Shown: positions 23,319-31,543 of the stretch, piece by piece
Position numbering within the stretch: the first letter of the stretch is position 1
Layout: every line of letters begins with the position of its first letter
DNA from: Aquincola tertiaricarbonis
GTDB lineage: Bacteria > Pseudomonadota > Gammaproteobacteria > Burkholderiales > Burkholderiaceae_C
DNA length: 64,000 nt
Reading direction: 5' to 3'
Assembly (NCBI RefSeq): GCF_000969605.1
Contig: NZ_JZUE01000013.1
Location: forward strand, 62,001 to 126,000
The notes under the pieces: model-generated
Told to the model about the DNA's origin: nothing
What the model saw: only the letters and a program-made list of their open reading frames with translations
Databases searched by the model: none
Position numbers and translations under genes: made by a program

Positions 23319-24305
23319 TCAGGCCGCGGCGCTGCGCGCCCGCGTGCGGGCCCGGCGCCACTGCCGCGGCGAGCTGAAGCCGGCCGCCTCGCTGGCCGCC
23401 TGCACGGCCAAGCCGCTGCGCAGCGCTTCCTGCGCGAGTGCGCTGCGCACCTGTTCCACGTAGGCCCGCGGCGAGGTGCCGACGAACTCGCGGAACAACC
23501 GGCCCAGGTGGCGCGGCGTCACATGCGCCACCCGGGCCATGGCCTCGGCCGACCAGGGCGCGCCGGGCTTGTCGCAGATGGCGTCCTGCACCCGGTGCAG
23601 CGCGGGATGCAGGTGGTTGCGGCCGCTGAGCAGCGGCGACAGCTCCGGGTCGTCCGCACCGCGGCGCAGGTACATCACCATGTTGCGTGCGATGGCGCTG
23701 GCCGTGGCCTCGCCGCATTCCCGCGCCACCAGGTGCAGCGCCAGGTCGATGCCGGCGGTGATGCCCGCGCTCGATGCCACCGGGCCCTGCTCCACGAAGA
23801 CGCGGTTGCCCACCACGTCGGCCGCAGGCGCCAGGCTGCGCAATACATCCACCACCTCATGGTGCGTGGTGCAGCGCTGGCCGGGCCGCAGCAGGCCGGC
23901 ATCGGCCGCCAGCAGCGCACCGGCGCAGATGGTCACGAGGCCGGCGCCGGCCTGTGCATCGCCACCGGTGGGCAGGGCGCTGCCCAGTGCAGGCGCGATC
24001 ACCTGCGCCAGCCACTGCCGGGTGGTGAACCACTCGGGCGCCTGCAGCATCGGCCGCTCCGAAGGCTGGCCCATCAACACCACCCAGGTGGGGCCGGCCA
24101 ACCGAGCCGGCAGCGGTTCCACTGCGGCCAGGGCCAGGCCCACCGAGCTGTCGGGCCGCCGCGCCGGGCCTACGAAGCGCAGGTGGAAGCGCGGCGGCTG
24201 GCCCAGCCGCTGCAGCCGCTGGTTGGCCATGCGCAGGGCCTCGGCCGGGCCTGCCAGGTCCAGCAGCAAGGTGCCGGGCAGCACCACGAACCAGACCTCG
24301 ACCAT
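23319..24305 (-). CDS. GlxA family transcriptional regulator (DJ-1/PfpI-like plus AraC HTH)
   Basis: 328-aa regulator with an N-terminal amidotransferase-like domain (about residues 1-190; FVVLPGTLLLDLAGPAEAL, and the Cys-bearing elbow VTICAGALLAADAGLL) and a C-terminal AraC-type DNA-binding domain (about 220-325; MARVAHVTPRHLGRLFREFVGTSP). Members often control amine or amide catabolism. It starts four bases after the stop of the cysteine hydrolase gene upstream, and the pair is probably co-transcribed. Direct target unknown. Confidence 0.9.
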   Translation of the reverse strand: MVEVWFVVLPGTLLLDLAGPAEALRMANQRLQRLGQPPRFHLRFVGPARRPDSSVGLALAAVEPLPARLAGPTWVVLMGQPSERPMLQAPEWFTTRQWLAQVIAPALGSALPTGGDAQAGAGLVTICAGALLAADAGLLRPGQRCTTHHEVVDVLRSLAPAADVVGNRVFVEQGPVASSAGITAGIDLALHLVARECGEATASAIARNMVMYLRRGADDPELSPLLSGRNHLHPALHRVQDAICDKPGAPWSAEAMARVAHVTPRHLGRLFREFVGTSPRAYVEQVRSALAQEALRSGLAVQAASEAAGFSSPRQWRRARTRARSAAA

Positions 24306-24309
24306 GGCC

Positions 24310-24867
24310 TCAGGCCGCGCGTTCCAGCGCCTGGGTCACGCTGCACAGCGTGGCGAAGCGGCCGGCCAGCACGGTCTCGGTGCGCTCGCGGATGGCCGCC
24401 GCGCCGAGGGTTGCGCCGGCGGGCGTGGTCATGTCGAAGGTGAGGGTGGCCTCGCCGACGAAGTCCACCTCCCAGCCTTCATCGGAGGCATGGCGGGTGG
24501 TGGTCTCGCAGCACTGCTCGGTGCGGATGCCGGCCACGATCAGGCGGCGGATGCCCTGCTGGTGCAGCCACACGGGCAGGCCGGTGCCCACCAGCGCGCT
24601 GTGGCGGTGCTTGTGCACCGTCAGCGCGCCGTCGAACGGCGCCAGGCCATCCAGCGGGCGGATGTGGCCGCTGGCCAGGGCAAAGGGGTTGTCGGCGCTG
24701 TCGGGGCCGTCGGTGTGGAACACCCGCACCACCGGAATGCCGCGGGCCATCGCGCCTTGCAGCAGGGCGTTGGTGGCGGTCAAAAACGGCTGTGCGGCTG
24801 CTTCCTGCCAGTAGGGCCGGTGGCGGAAGGATTGCTGGACGTCGATCAGGAGCAGGGCGGTGTGCAT
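24310..24867 (-). CDS. isochorismatase-family cysteine hydrolase
   Basis: Isochorismatase-like hydrolase (185 aa) with the expected triad: Asp in LLLIDVQQSF, Lys in TVHKHRHSAL and Cys in GIRTEQCCETTTRHA. Such enzymes cleave amides or vinyl ethers (nicotinamidase, N-carbamoyl hydrolases and relatives). The substrate cannot be told from sequence. MHTALLLIDV at 24867 is the start most like the family; an in-frame ATG at 24900 would add 11 residues. Shares a direction and probable operon with the GlxA-type regulator. Confidence 0.88.
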   Translation of the reverse strand: MHTALLLIDVQQSFRHRPYWQEAAAQPFLTATNALLQGAMARGIPVVRVFHTDGPDSADNPFALASGHIRPLDGLAPFDGALTVHKHRHSALVGTGLPVWLHQQGIRRLIVAGIRTEQCCETTTRHASDEGWEVDFVGEATLTFDMTTPAGATLGAAAIRERTETVLAGRFATLCSVTQALERAA

Positions 24868-24912
24868 GGCAGCGGTCTCGGGGGTGGAAGGTGCTGCCAT
24901 CGTGCCGGCGCA

Positions 24913-25680
24913 TCAGCCGGTGCGCAGTGTCGCCGATGGACCGGTTGCGGTCGTTTCCGGACATGGCAGCACCAGCGCACGGGCGATCGCCTCGGCATTC
25001 ATCTGTGCCCAGCGTGCGTACTGCACCGGGCCCGGATGGAAGCGGTCCTGCGACATCTCCCGCGGGTCGGCCCAGTGAAGCGACAGGTAGCGCAGCCTGC
25101 CTTCCTTCTCGCAGAAGTACTGCAGCTCCTGGTCCAGCCGGCGGGCGCACTGGCCCAGGTACCAGCGCAGCGGCTGCGGTGCGGCGGGCAGCTGGTGCAG
25201 CGGCGGCACGCCCGAGACGATGCCGATGCGCGCACCGGTACGGCGCCGCACGTCGCGCAGCAGCTGCTTGTACTGGCGCACGAACAGGGCGGGCGGGGTC
25301 TGCGAGGTGACGTCGTTGACGCCCAGCGCCGAGACGATCACGTCGGCCGGCTGCAAGGGCACGGTGCGCAGGAATTGACGCGCCTGCACCGTGTCCAGGC
25401 CGGAGCGGGCGGCCAGCTGCCAATGCACGGTACAGCCGGTGCGCTGCGCCAGGGCCACGGCGATGGGCCCGGCCAGCGCCTCCTGCTGGTGCTCCACCCC
25501 GACGCCGGCCGCCGACGAATCGCCGATCACCAGCACCCGCACCTCGCGGTCGCCGGGCGTGCCGGCCACCACGCCGCTGCGCTCGCCTTCCGGCTCCGGC
25601 AGCCGCAGCGCGGTGCGCCGCAGTCGGCTGCCCTGCCACAGCAGGGCGGGTGCGAGGGTGGCCTTGTAGAGCAACAGCAT
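24913..25680 (-). CDS. SGNH/GDSL-type esterase or lipase
   Basis: SGNH hydrolase (255 aa). Block I is VLVIGDSSAAGVG (nucleophile Ser after GD), block III is ALGVNDVTS (Asn) and block V is DRFHPG (Asp-x-x-His dyad). The N-terminal MLLLYKATLAPALL segment is hydrophobic and could anchor or export the protein. It acts on an ester substrate that cannot be named from sequence. It lies 32 bases downstream of the response regulator gene in the same direction. Confidence 0.88.
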   Translation of the reverse strand: MLLLYKATLAPALLWQGSRLRRTALRLPEPEGERSGVVAGTPGDREVRVLVIGDSSAAGVGVEHQQEALAGPIAVALAQRTGCTVHWQLAARSGLDTVQARQFLRTVPLQPADVIVSALGVNDVTSQTPPALFVRQYKQLLRDVRRRTGARIGIVSGVPPLHQLPAAPQPLRWYLGQCARRLDQELQYFCEKEGRLRYLSLHWADPREMSQDRFHPGPVQYARWAQMNAEAIARALVLPCPETTATGPSATLRTG

Positions 25681-25712
25681 GGCGCGAAGTATGGCGCGCC
25701 AGGGACTGGTGT

Positions 25713-26447
25713 CTACGGCCTGCGTGCGGCGGGCCCGTCGCCGGTGCCCGCCTCCAGCCGGTATCCCATGCCGCGCAGCGTGTGGATCAGCGGCTGGGCT
25801 TGGCCATCGTCGATCTTGCTGCGCAGCCGGCGGATGTACACGTCCACCACGTTGGTCAGCGGATCCTCGTGGGTACCCCAGACGTTGGCCAGGATGCGCT
25901 CGCGGCTGAACAGGCGCCCGGGCGCGGACATCAGCAGCTCCAGCAGCGCCAGCTCGCGGGCGGTGAGCTGCAGCGGCTGGCCGGCGCGGCTGGCGCGCAT
26001 GGTGTCGCGGTCCAGCACCAGGTCGGCCACTACCAGCCGCGGGGCCGGTGGCGGCGCCTGCTCGCGCGCCCGGCGGGCCAGGGCATCGATGCGGGCGAGC
26101 AGTTCGTCGAACTCGAAGGGCTTGACCAGGTAGTCGTCGGCGCCCAGCCGCAGCCCGGCCACGCGGTCCTCCAGGCCGCCCAGCGCGGTGAGCATCAGGA
26201 TGGGCAGCTGCACGCCGGAAGCCCGCAGCGCCTGGCAGACCTCCAGCCCGCTCATGCCGGGCAGCATCACGTCCAGCAGCACCAGGGTCCGCGTGCCTTC
26301 GGCCTCGTCCTGGCGCGCGGCGTCCTGCGCCAGGGCCACGGCCTCGGGGCCGCTGGTGGCCAGCCGTGTGCGGTGGCCTTCGGCGCGCAGGCCCCGCTCC
26401 AGGAAGCCCGAGATGCGGGCATCGTCCTCCACGATGAGGATGTTCAT
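25713..26447 (-). CDS. OmpR-family response regulator
   Basis: Two-component regulator (244 aa). The receiver domain (about 1-130) has the acidic pocket in ILIVEDDARIS, phosphoacceptor Asp in LVLLDVMLPG, Thr in LMLTALGG and Lys in DDYLVKPF. The C-terminal winged helix (about 150-235) has LTARELALLELLMSAPGRLFSRE and VDVYIRRLRSKID. Its ATG overlaps the stop of the sensor kinase gene (ATGA). It is the natural candidate to bind the phased repeats at 28131-28196. Confidence 0.95.
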   Translation of the reverse strand: MNILIVEDDARISGFLERGLRAEGHRTRLATSGPEAVALAQDAARQDEAEGTRTLVLLDVMLPGMSGLEVCQALRASGVQLPILMLTALGGLEDRVAGLRLGADDYLVKPFEFDELLARIDALARRAREQAPPPAPRLVVADLVLDRDTMRASRAGQPLQLTARELALLELLMSAPGRLFSRERILANVWGTHEDPLTNVVDVYIRRLRSKIDDGQAQPLIHTLRGMGYRLEAGTGDGPAARRP

Positions 26448-28066
26448 TCGTTGTCCTTGGGCAAGGCGGGCAGCCGCAGCAGCGCGGTGGTGCCCTGGCC
26501 GGGCTGCGACTGCAGCGTGATCTGCCCGCCATGCGCGCGGGCCAGCGCGGCGCCGATGCCCAGGCCCAGGCCGGTGCCGTCGGCCCGGTGGCGGCGTGCG
26601 GCTTCGCCGCGGAAGTTGCGCTCGAACACGCGATGCAGCTCCAGCGGCGCGATGCCGATGCCCTGGTCGGCCACCTGCAGCAGCCAGTGCGCGGGCTCCT
26701 CGTCGCCGGCGGCGGCAGGCTGCCATGCCAGCGTGGCCTGCACCACGCCGCCGGGGTGGGAGTACCGCACCGCGTTGTCCAGCAGCAGGGCCGCCAGCTG
26801 GCGCAGCCGCGCGGCATCGCCCGTCACCGGCGCCGGCTGCGGCGGCAGCGTGGCCTGGATGCGCACGTCGCGCTCATAGGCCAGCGCGCGGGCCTGGGTC
26901 AAGGCTTCGGCCAGCGGCTGGCGCAGGTCGGTGGGCTGGCGGTTCAGGGCCAGTGCATCGATGTCGCTGCGCGCCATGGTGAGCAGGTCATCGATCACCA
27001 GCGCCAGGTCGCGCGAGGTGGCCACGATGCGCTGCAGCGCGGCCTTGTAGTCGGCCAGCGGCTTGTCGGCGCCGCGCAGCGTCACTTCCGCCTCGCCGCG
27101 GATGGCGGTGGTGGGCGTGCGCAGCTCATGGCTGATGTCGGCGAACAGCCGGCGCCGGCGCGCATCCACCTGCTGCAGGGCTTCCAGCGCGCCCTGCAGC
27201 TCGCCGGTGCGCGCATGCACCAGCGCTTCGAGCTCGTGGCGGGCGCGGGCTTCGCGCTCGCGGTGCTGCTGCAGCTCGGCGGCCATGCTGTTCACGCTGG
27301 CGGCCACGGCCGCGAACTCGTCGGCGCCACGGATGCGGATGCGGTGCTGCAGATCGCCGCGCTGCAGTGCGGCCGCGCCTTCGCCCAGGCTTGCCAGCGG
27401 CTGCCGCAGCGCGCGGGTGAAGTGCGCGCCCAGCAGCAGCGCGGCCAGGGCCAGCGTGGCCGCGGCGCCCAGCCACAGGCCGCGCATCCAGCGCAGGCTG
27501 GCATCGGCGGCGGCGCGCTCGCGCACCACGGCGGCCGATTCGCGCTCGATGCTTTCGCGCAGCAGGCTGCGCAGGTCGCGGCCCCGCGAGATGTCGAACA
27601 GCTGCGACAGCGCGGCCCAGGCCGCACGCGCATCGGTGCCCGGCACCAGCGGCCGGGCGCTGTCCACCGCGGCCTGCAGGTCGTGCAGGCTGAGGCTCAG
27701 CACCTCCAGTGCATCCAGCCGCTGCAGGTGCTCGACGGGGTCGGCAGCATCGCCTTGGCCATCGAGTGCACGGGCGCGCTCGGCCAGGTGCTTCAGGCGC
27801 TCCAGGGTGTTGCGCATGTCGGCCTGCAGCCGGTCACGCTGGGCCGGGTCGGCGCCCGCATCGAGCTGCATCTGCGAGACCCAGGTTCGCAGCCGCTGCT
27901 TGCTGGCCGAGAGTTCGACGAAGCCGAGCTGGATGTCGCTGACCACGCGGCCGCGCTGCACCTGCCTGTCGGCCACGCCGAGCGCCCACAACGCAAGCAC
28001 GCCTTCCAGCACCGCGGCGGCGGCCAGCAGGGCGAGGGCGATGGTCAGGCGCTGGCGGAACGGCAT
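26444..28066 (-). CDS. membrane sensor histidine kinase
   Basis: Partner kinase of the OmpR-type regulator (540 aa from this start). An N-terminal membrane helix (about 7-29) precedes a helical periplasmic sensor of about 150 residues, a second membrane helix, HAMP, HisKA (His in DISHELRTPTTA) and HATPase (LLDNAVRYSHPGG, DQGIGIAP, GTGLGLGIGAAL). Starts at 28135, 28105 and 28096 are also open. 28066 gives a standard signal-anchor N-terminus and leaves the phased operator outside the gene. The signal sensed is unknown. Confidence 0.9.
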   Translation of the reverse strand: MPFRQRLTIALALLAAAAVLEGVLALWALGVADRQVQRGRVVSDIQLGFVELSASKQRLRTWVSQMQLDAGADPAQRDRLQADMRNTLERLKHLAERARALDGQGDAADPVEHLQRLDALEVLSLSLHDLQAAVDSARPLVPGTDARAAWAALSQLFDISRGRDLRSLLRESIERESAAVVRERAAADASLRWMRGLWLGAAATLALAALLLGAHFTRALRQPLASLGEGAAALQRGDLQHRIRIRGADEFAAVAASVNSMAAELQQHREREARARHELEALVHARTGELQGALEALQQVDARRRRLFADISHELRTPTTAIRGEAEVTLRGADKPLADYKAALQRIVATSRDLALVIDDLLTMARSDIDALALNRQPTDLRQPLAEALTQARALAYERDVRIQATLPPQPAPVTGDAARLRQLAALLLDNAVRYSHPGGVVQATLAWQPAAAGDEEPAHWLLQVADQGIGIAPLELHRVFERNFRGEAARRHRADGTGLGLGIGAALARAHGGQITLQSQPGQGTTALLRLPALPKDNE

Positions 28067-28130
28067 AGGCGCCGGATTCTCGGGCGCCACCGGCATGCGC
28101 TGCATGAACGCCAGATGAACGCGGCGCACT

Positions 28131-28196
28131 GTCATCTGCGGTTCATGAACGGTTCAGGCGCTGCTCATCGGGGCTTCATGCCAGGTTCAGTGCAGG
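28131..28196. promoter_or_regulatory. six 11-base-phased TCA repeats, predicted response-regulator binding array
   Basis: Between the divergent sensor kinase gene and the exported-protein gene, the word NTCA recurs at exact 11-base steps: GTCA 28131, TTCA 28142, TTCA 28153, CTCA 28164, TTCA 28175, TTCA 28186. The flanking G residues also recur. One unit per helical turn is the layout bound by tandem OmpR/PhoB-family dimers. The array probably controls the divergent gene and perhaps the kinase operon itself. Confidence 0.65.
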
Positions 28197-28235
28197 CGGC
28201 TGCAATGAGGGCATCCCAACCCACCAGGAGCCGAC

Positions 28236-28820
28236 ATGCAACCTGCACCGAACCTGATCACCACGCCTTGGCGCGCCGCGGCCGCGGCTGCCCTGGCCCT
28301 GGCGGCCGCCCTGCCGGCAGCGGCCAAGGTGCCGGTGGTCAACACCACCATCAACGAGGCCGAGGTGCTGGCCGCCCAGCAGGCCTGGGGCGAGGCGCTG
28401 GTGGCCATCGGCAAGGCGCATGAGACGCAGGGGCCGGCCGCGGCGCGCGCACTGGCCGGCCAGGTGATCGACAGCGCCTACGGCTACCAGTTCGGGCCGG
28501 TGCTGTTCAAGCCCACACTGACGGTGGCGCCGCAGACCTTCCGCATCACCCGCGAAGGCGCGCTGGCGTACTTCGTGGGCGGCGACGCGGCCTATCCGCA
28601 GGACACCGGCTTCGCGCTGAAGGGCTGGCGACAGGTGGAGGTGCGCAACGCGGCCATGTTCATCGCGGCCGACACGGCGACCACCATGGGCCACGTCACC
28701 TTCACCGACCGCGACGGCAAGCGCACCACGGTGGACAAGACCTGGAAGTTCCTCAAGGACGACAGCGGCAAGCTGCGCATCGTGGTGCACCACTCGTCGC
28801 TTCCCTACGTCGGGCCCTGA
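28236..28820 (+). CDS. exported SnoaL/NTF2-like protein
   Basis: 194-aa protein with an Ala-rich signal peptide (residues 1-30, ending LPAAAKV) and a compact domain. Conserved stretches include QVIDSAYGYQFGPVLFKP, FRITREGALAYFVGGD and the C-terminal LRIVVHHSSLPY. Similar proteins in databases are often labelled phosphoribosyl-AMP cyclohydrolase, probably wrongly; the fold looks SnoaL/NTF2-like. GGAG lies nine bases upstream of the ATG. Being divergent from the two-component genes across the phased array, it is a likely target of that system. Function unknown. Confidence 0.75.
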   Translation: MQPAPNLITTPWRAAAAAALALAAALPAAAKVPVVNTTINEAEVLAAQQAWGEALVAIGKAHETQGPAAARALAGQVIDSAYGYQFGPVLFKPTLTVAPQTFRITREGALAYFVGGDAAYPQDTGFALKGWRQVEVRNAAMFIAADTATTMGHVTFTDRDGKRTTVDKTWKFLKDDSGKLRIVVHHSSLPYVGP

Positions 28821-29473
28821 GGCTGTGGGTCGAGGCTGACGAATACGCCGGCCTCGTGCTGGCCGGCTGCCGCGGCCATCGACATGAAATGCTTGAGCGC
28901 CCGCAGCGAGGCATCGTCCTGTGGCGCGCTGGCCATGTCGGCATCCACCCGCGGTGCATGCCGGTCGTCCAGGTAGCCCAGCGCACCGGCCAGCAGCCGG
29001 GCCTGCGTGGGCAGCAGGCTGCCCGCATGCAGCGCCAACTGCAGCAACTGGCTGGAGGTGACGACGGTGCGGCCGCTGAAGCGCCCACCCCAGCGCCGGC
29101 GCAGCGGCCGCCGCAGCTCGTAGTGGCGGTGCAGCGGGCGCAGCCTGTCCACTTCGCGGCCATCGGCCTGCGGCGCCTGCAGGCCGGCCAGCAGGCCACG
29201 GGCGGCCGGCGCGTCCAGGTCGTCGGGCAAGCGCTGCAGCAGCCAGTGCTCGGCCGCGGCGGTGATGGGGTGGCGGATGACGCCGGCGCATCCCAGGTCG
29301 CGCAGGCCCAGGTGAAAGGGGCAGTGCCGGCAGGCCTGCGACAGCTCGGCCAGCGTGCCGTCGCGTGGTGGCGCGGGGGCGTGCTGGGCGGCGATGCGCA
29401 ACTCCATCAGCCGGCCATCGCCCAGCCGCTGACGTGCCGCGCAGGGCAGGGATGCACAGAAATGGACGGCCAT
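28805..29473 (-). CDS. hypothetical cysteine-motif protein
   Basis: 222-aa protein I do not recognise. The N-terminal third has five cysteines: Cys6 and Cys11, then Cys48-x2-Cys51 and Cys62 around ACRHCPFHLGLRDLGCAGV, which could bind a metal or an iron-sulfur cluster. The rest is helical and Ala/Leu/Arg-rich, with no membrane span or signal peptide. The ATG at 29473 was chosen as the start nearest the conserved-looking part; the frame is open further upstream. It converges on and overlaps the exported-protein gene by 16 bases. Confidence 0.6.
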   Translation of the reverse strand: MAVHFCASLPCAARQRLGDGRLMELRIAAQHAPAPPRDGTLAELSQACRHCPFHLGLRDLGCAGVIRHPITAAAEHWLLQRLPDDLDAPAARGLLAGLQAPQADGREVDRLRPLHRHYELRRPLRRRWGGRFSGRTVVTSSQLLQLALHAGSLLPTQARLLAGALGYLDDRHAPRVDADMASAPQDDASLRALKHFMSMAAAAGQHEAGVFVSLDPQPQGPT

Positions 29474-29603
29474 GGCGCCTCCAACGGTGGCAACTGCCGG
29501 GGGCATCGGAACCACTATCGTCAACACCGAGGCCGCCCTGTTCGCCTGGACGGTGGCGTGGATCTCTTGTACCCAGTGCGGGCCAGGGCCGGTTTGCGTT
29601 GGA

Positions 29604-29972
29604 TCAAGCCGCGCCGGCCGGCGTGTGGATGTGGGCGAACAGCAGCATGTCGTGGAAGCGCCCGCCCCAGCGCGCACCGTCGCGCAGGCGGCCTTCCTGC
29701 TCGAAGCCCAGCCGCCGCAGCAGGGTGATGGAGGGCTGGTTGTCGGGATGCACGATGGCTTCGATGCGGTGCAGCTGCCGGTGCTCGTGGCCCCAGCCGA
29801 TGGCGGCCTGCAGGGCTTCGTGCATCAGGCCGGCGCCCTGATGGCGGGGCAGCAGCTCATAGCCGATGGTGCACTGACGCCAGCCGGCGTTCCAGCCGAA
29901 CAGGCCGCAGGTGCCGATGAGCCGGTCGTCCTCCCGCAGGCACAGGCCCCAGCGCGTCCCGGGATGCCGCAA
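29604..29972 (-). CDS. GNAT acetyltransferase, N-terminally truncated
   Basis: 122 residues matching the C-terminal two thirds of a RimJ/RimL-type GNAT domain. The acetyl-CoA region is IGYELLPRHQGAGLMHEAL, followed by HRIEAIVHPDNQPSITLLRRLGFEQEG. The first strand and two helices of the fold, normally about 50-60 residues, are missing. A stop codon lies ten codons before the TTG that opens the frame. MSHATDRLL can be read in another frame just upstream, which suggests a deletion or frameshift. Probably a decaying gene, or expressed from an unusual start. Confidence 0.55.
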   Translation of the reverse strand: MRHPGTRWGLCLREDDRLIGTCGLFGWNAGWRQCTIGYELLPRHQGAGLMHEALQAAIGWGHEHRQLHRIEAIVHPDNQPSITLLRRLGFEQEGRLRDGARWGGRFHDMLLFAHIHTPAGAA

Positions 29973-30005
29973 CGTGCAGTAGCCGGTCAGTGGCGTGGCT
30001 CATCA

Positions 30006-30395
30006 TCAGCCCATCGGCGTGTAAAGCTCCACCGACATGCCGTCCGGGCAGCGCAGGTAGGAAACGGTCTGGCCCCACGGCTTGCGCTGTGGCGCGGCCA
30101 GCTCGGTGGCGCCTGCCGTCAGGGCGACTGCATGCGCGACGGGCACGTCGTCGGTGGCCAGGGCGATCTCGAAGCCCAGCGGTTGCGGGGAACTGTGGGC
30201 CGCGACATGGCCCCCTGGGAAGTTCGCGTGCCCCAATGCGTGATCGGCGAACGCCAGCGTGGTGCTGCCGGTGTCGAGCTCGCCGTAGGTGCCTGACTCG
30301 TGCAGGAAGCGGCGGCGCAGTCCGAAGGCTCGCTCGAAGAAGTGCAGCGAGGCCGCGACGTCAGGAACGTAGAGGATGGTGTAAGCGAGTCTCAT
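30006..30395 (-). CDS. VOC family protein (glyoxalase/bleomycin resistance-like)
   Basis: 129-aa vicinal-oxygen-chelate protein. It has the paired beta-alpha-beta-beta-beta modules, seen as LAYTILYVPDVAASLHFFERAFG, then TLAFADHALG, and YLRCPDGMSVELYTP at the end, where the Glu is a usual metal ligand. Members act as lyases, dioxygenases or binding proteins, and substrate cannot be read from sequence. Its start overlaps the end of the preceding small membrane-protein gene by 35 bases. Confidence 0.85.
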   Translation of the reverse strand: MRLAYTILYVPDVAASLHFFERAFGLRRRFLHESGTYGELDTGSTTLAFADHALGHANFPGGHVAAHSSPQPLGFEIALATDDVPVAHAVALTAGATELAAPQRKPWGQTVSYLRCPDGMSVELYTPMG

Positions 30396-30654
30396 GCGGG
30401 TTGGGCTCCAGGCCGATGGCCACCAGCAGCCCCAGGTGCTGAAACAGCAGGCCCAGGCACAGGCCCGCGAAGAGCGTGTGCGCCATGTACAGCCCGCGCA
30501 CGAGGCGTGTCGACGCCAGCAGTGCGGTGCGGGCATGGGCCAGCAGGTCGGCCGGGTGCCGCCAGGCCATGACGGCCAGCGCGGCGATGCAGAAGAGGGC
30601 GCAGGTGGTGGCCTGCCGTGCCAGTCCCACCTTCGGCCGGACAGCGCCGCTCAC
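30361..30654 (-). CDS. small predicted membrane protein
   Basis: 97-residue protein of unknown function with two hydrophobic spans (ALFCIAALAVMAW, and AHTLFAGLCLGLLFQHLGLLVAIG). The GTG start at 30654 overlaps the stop of the upstream VOC gene (GTGA), supporting coupled translation; a further GTG at 30669 is possible. It is sandwiched between two VOC genes, which is its only clue. Confidence 0.55.
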   Translation of the reverse strand: MSGAVRPKVGLARQATTCALFCIAALAVMAWRHPADLLAHARTALLASTRLVRGLYMAHTLFAGLCLGLLFQHLGLLVAIGLEPNPHETRLHHPLRS

Positions 30655-31034
30655 GCCGCCGCCTTGCACACCGCCTCGATGGCATGGCCGGCCGGGTCGA
30701 TGACGAAGGCGGCGTAGTAATGCTCGCCGTAGTCGGGGCGCAGGCCCGGCGGGCCGTTGTCACGGCCGCCGTGGGCCAGCGCGGCGGCGTGGAAGGCCTG
30801 CACCGCGGCGCGTGTGGTGGCGCTGAAAGCCAGGTGGAAGCCCGGGCCCGGCGCGCTGGCACCGGGCCGCAGCTTCAGGCACAGCAGGTCTTCGCCGTCA
30901 TGGAAGCCGTAGCCAATGGCCTCGTCGTCCTCGAACACCCGGCGCAGGCCCAGCGCGCCCAGGGCGGCGTCGTAGAAGTGGCCGGCCTGGGCCAGGTCGG
31001 CCACGCCGAAGGAGAGGTGGTGGAGCGGATGCAT
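30651..31034 (-). CDS. VOC family protein (glyoxalase-like)
   Basis: 127-aa vicinal-oxygen-chelate protein. MHPLHHLSFGVADLAQAGHFYDAALG is a standard first module with a metal-ligand His. The second ends DPAGHAIEAVCK with the usual Glu. The ATG at 31034 fits the family start. It is the first gene of a compact leftward run: VOC, small membrane protein, VOC. The two VOC proteins are not close copies of each other. Confidence 0.87.
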   Translation of the reverse strand: MHPLHHLSFGVADLAQAGHFYDAALGALGLRRVFEDDEAIGYGFHDGEDLLCLKLRPGASAPGPGFHLAFSATTRAAVQAFHAAALAHGGRDNGPPGLRPDYGEHYYAAFVIDPAGHAIEAVCKAAA

Positions 31035-31098
31035 GGCCGCAGTGTGCCGGCCGCGCGGCCGGCGCTGACCGGCCGGTGCATCTTCACCGGGCGCCGTG

Positions 31099-31533
31099 TC
31101 AACCGGGCAGCGGCGGCTCGCTGCTGCCGTGCGCGTGATGCGGCAGCTGCGCATCCGACGGCGCCCAGGCGACGCGGTCCGCATGGAAGATCTCGCGCGT
31201 GGGCGGGCAGCGGTCGGGTTCATCCAGCGTGCCGGTGGTCAGCTCGATTTCACCGGCCGAGTCGGCGTGCTGGTAGCTCAGCGGGCTGCCGCAACGGGCG
31301 CAGAAGCCGCGTGTGACGCCGGGCGAGGAGTTGAACAAGGCAGGTGCACCCTGCAGCCACCGGAAGTGCTGGCGCGCCACCACCACCCAGCCCACGGGCG
31401 TGGCGCCGCTGGCCAGCCGGCAGCTGCGGCAGAAGCAGTTGCTGCTGGACAGCGGCAGGCCGTCGAAGCGGTAGCGCACGGCGCCGCACAGGCAGCCGCC
31501 TTCGAAGGTCGGGGTGGTTTGGGCAGCGGTCAT
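31099..31533 (-). CDS. GFA (glutathione-dependent formaldehyde-activating-like) family protein
   Basis: 144-aa zinc protein of the CENP-V/GFA fold. The cysteine sets are complete: GGCLCGAVRY (C-x-C), FCRSCRLASG (C-x2-C) and FCARCGSPL (C-x2-C). Despite the family name most members have no proven role in formaldehyde metabolism. The ATG at 31533 was chosen because the family usually starts a few residues before the first C-x-C; the frame is open to 31608. It sits ten bases downstream of the MBL-fold hydrolase gene, so they may share a message. Confidence 0.9.
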   Translation of the reverse strand: MTAAQTTPTFEGGCLCGAVRYRFDGLPLSSSNCFCRSCRLASGATPVGWVVVARQHFRWLQGAPALFNSSPGVTRGFCARCGSPLSYQHADSAGEIELTTGTLDEPDRCPPTREIFHADRVAWAPSDAQLPHHAHGSSEPPLPG

Positions 31534-31543
31534 CACGGGCCTT

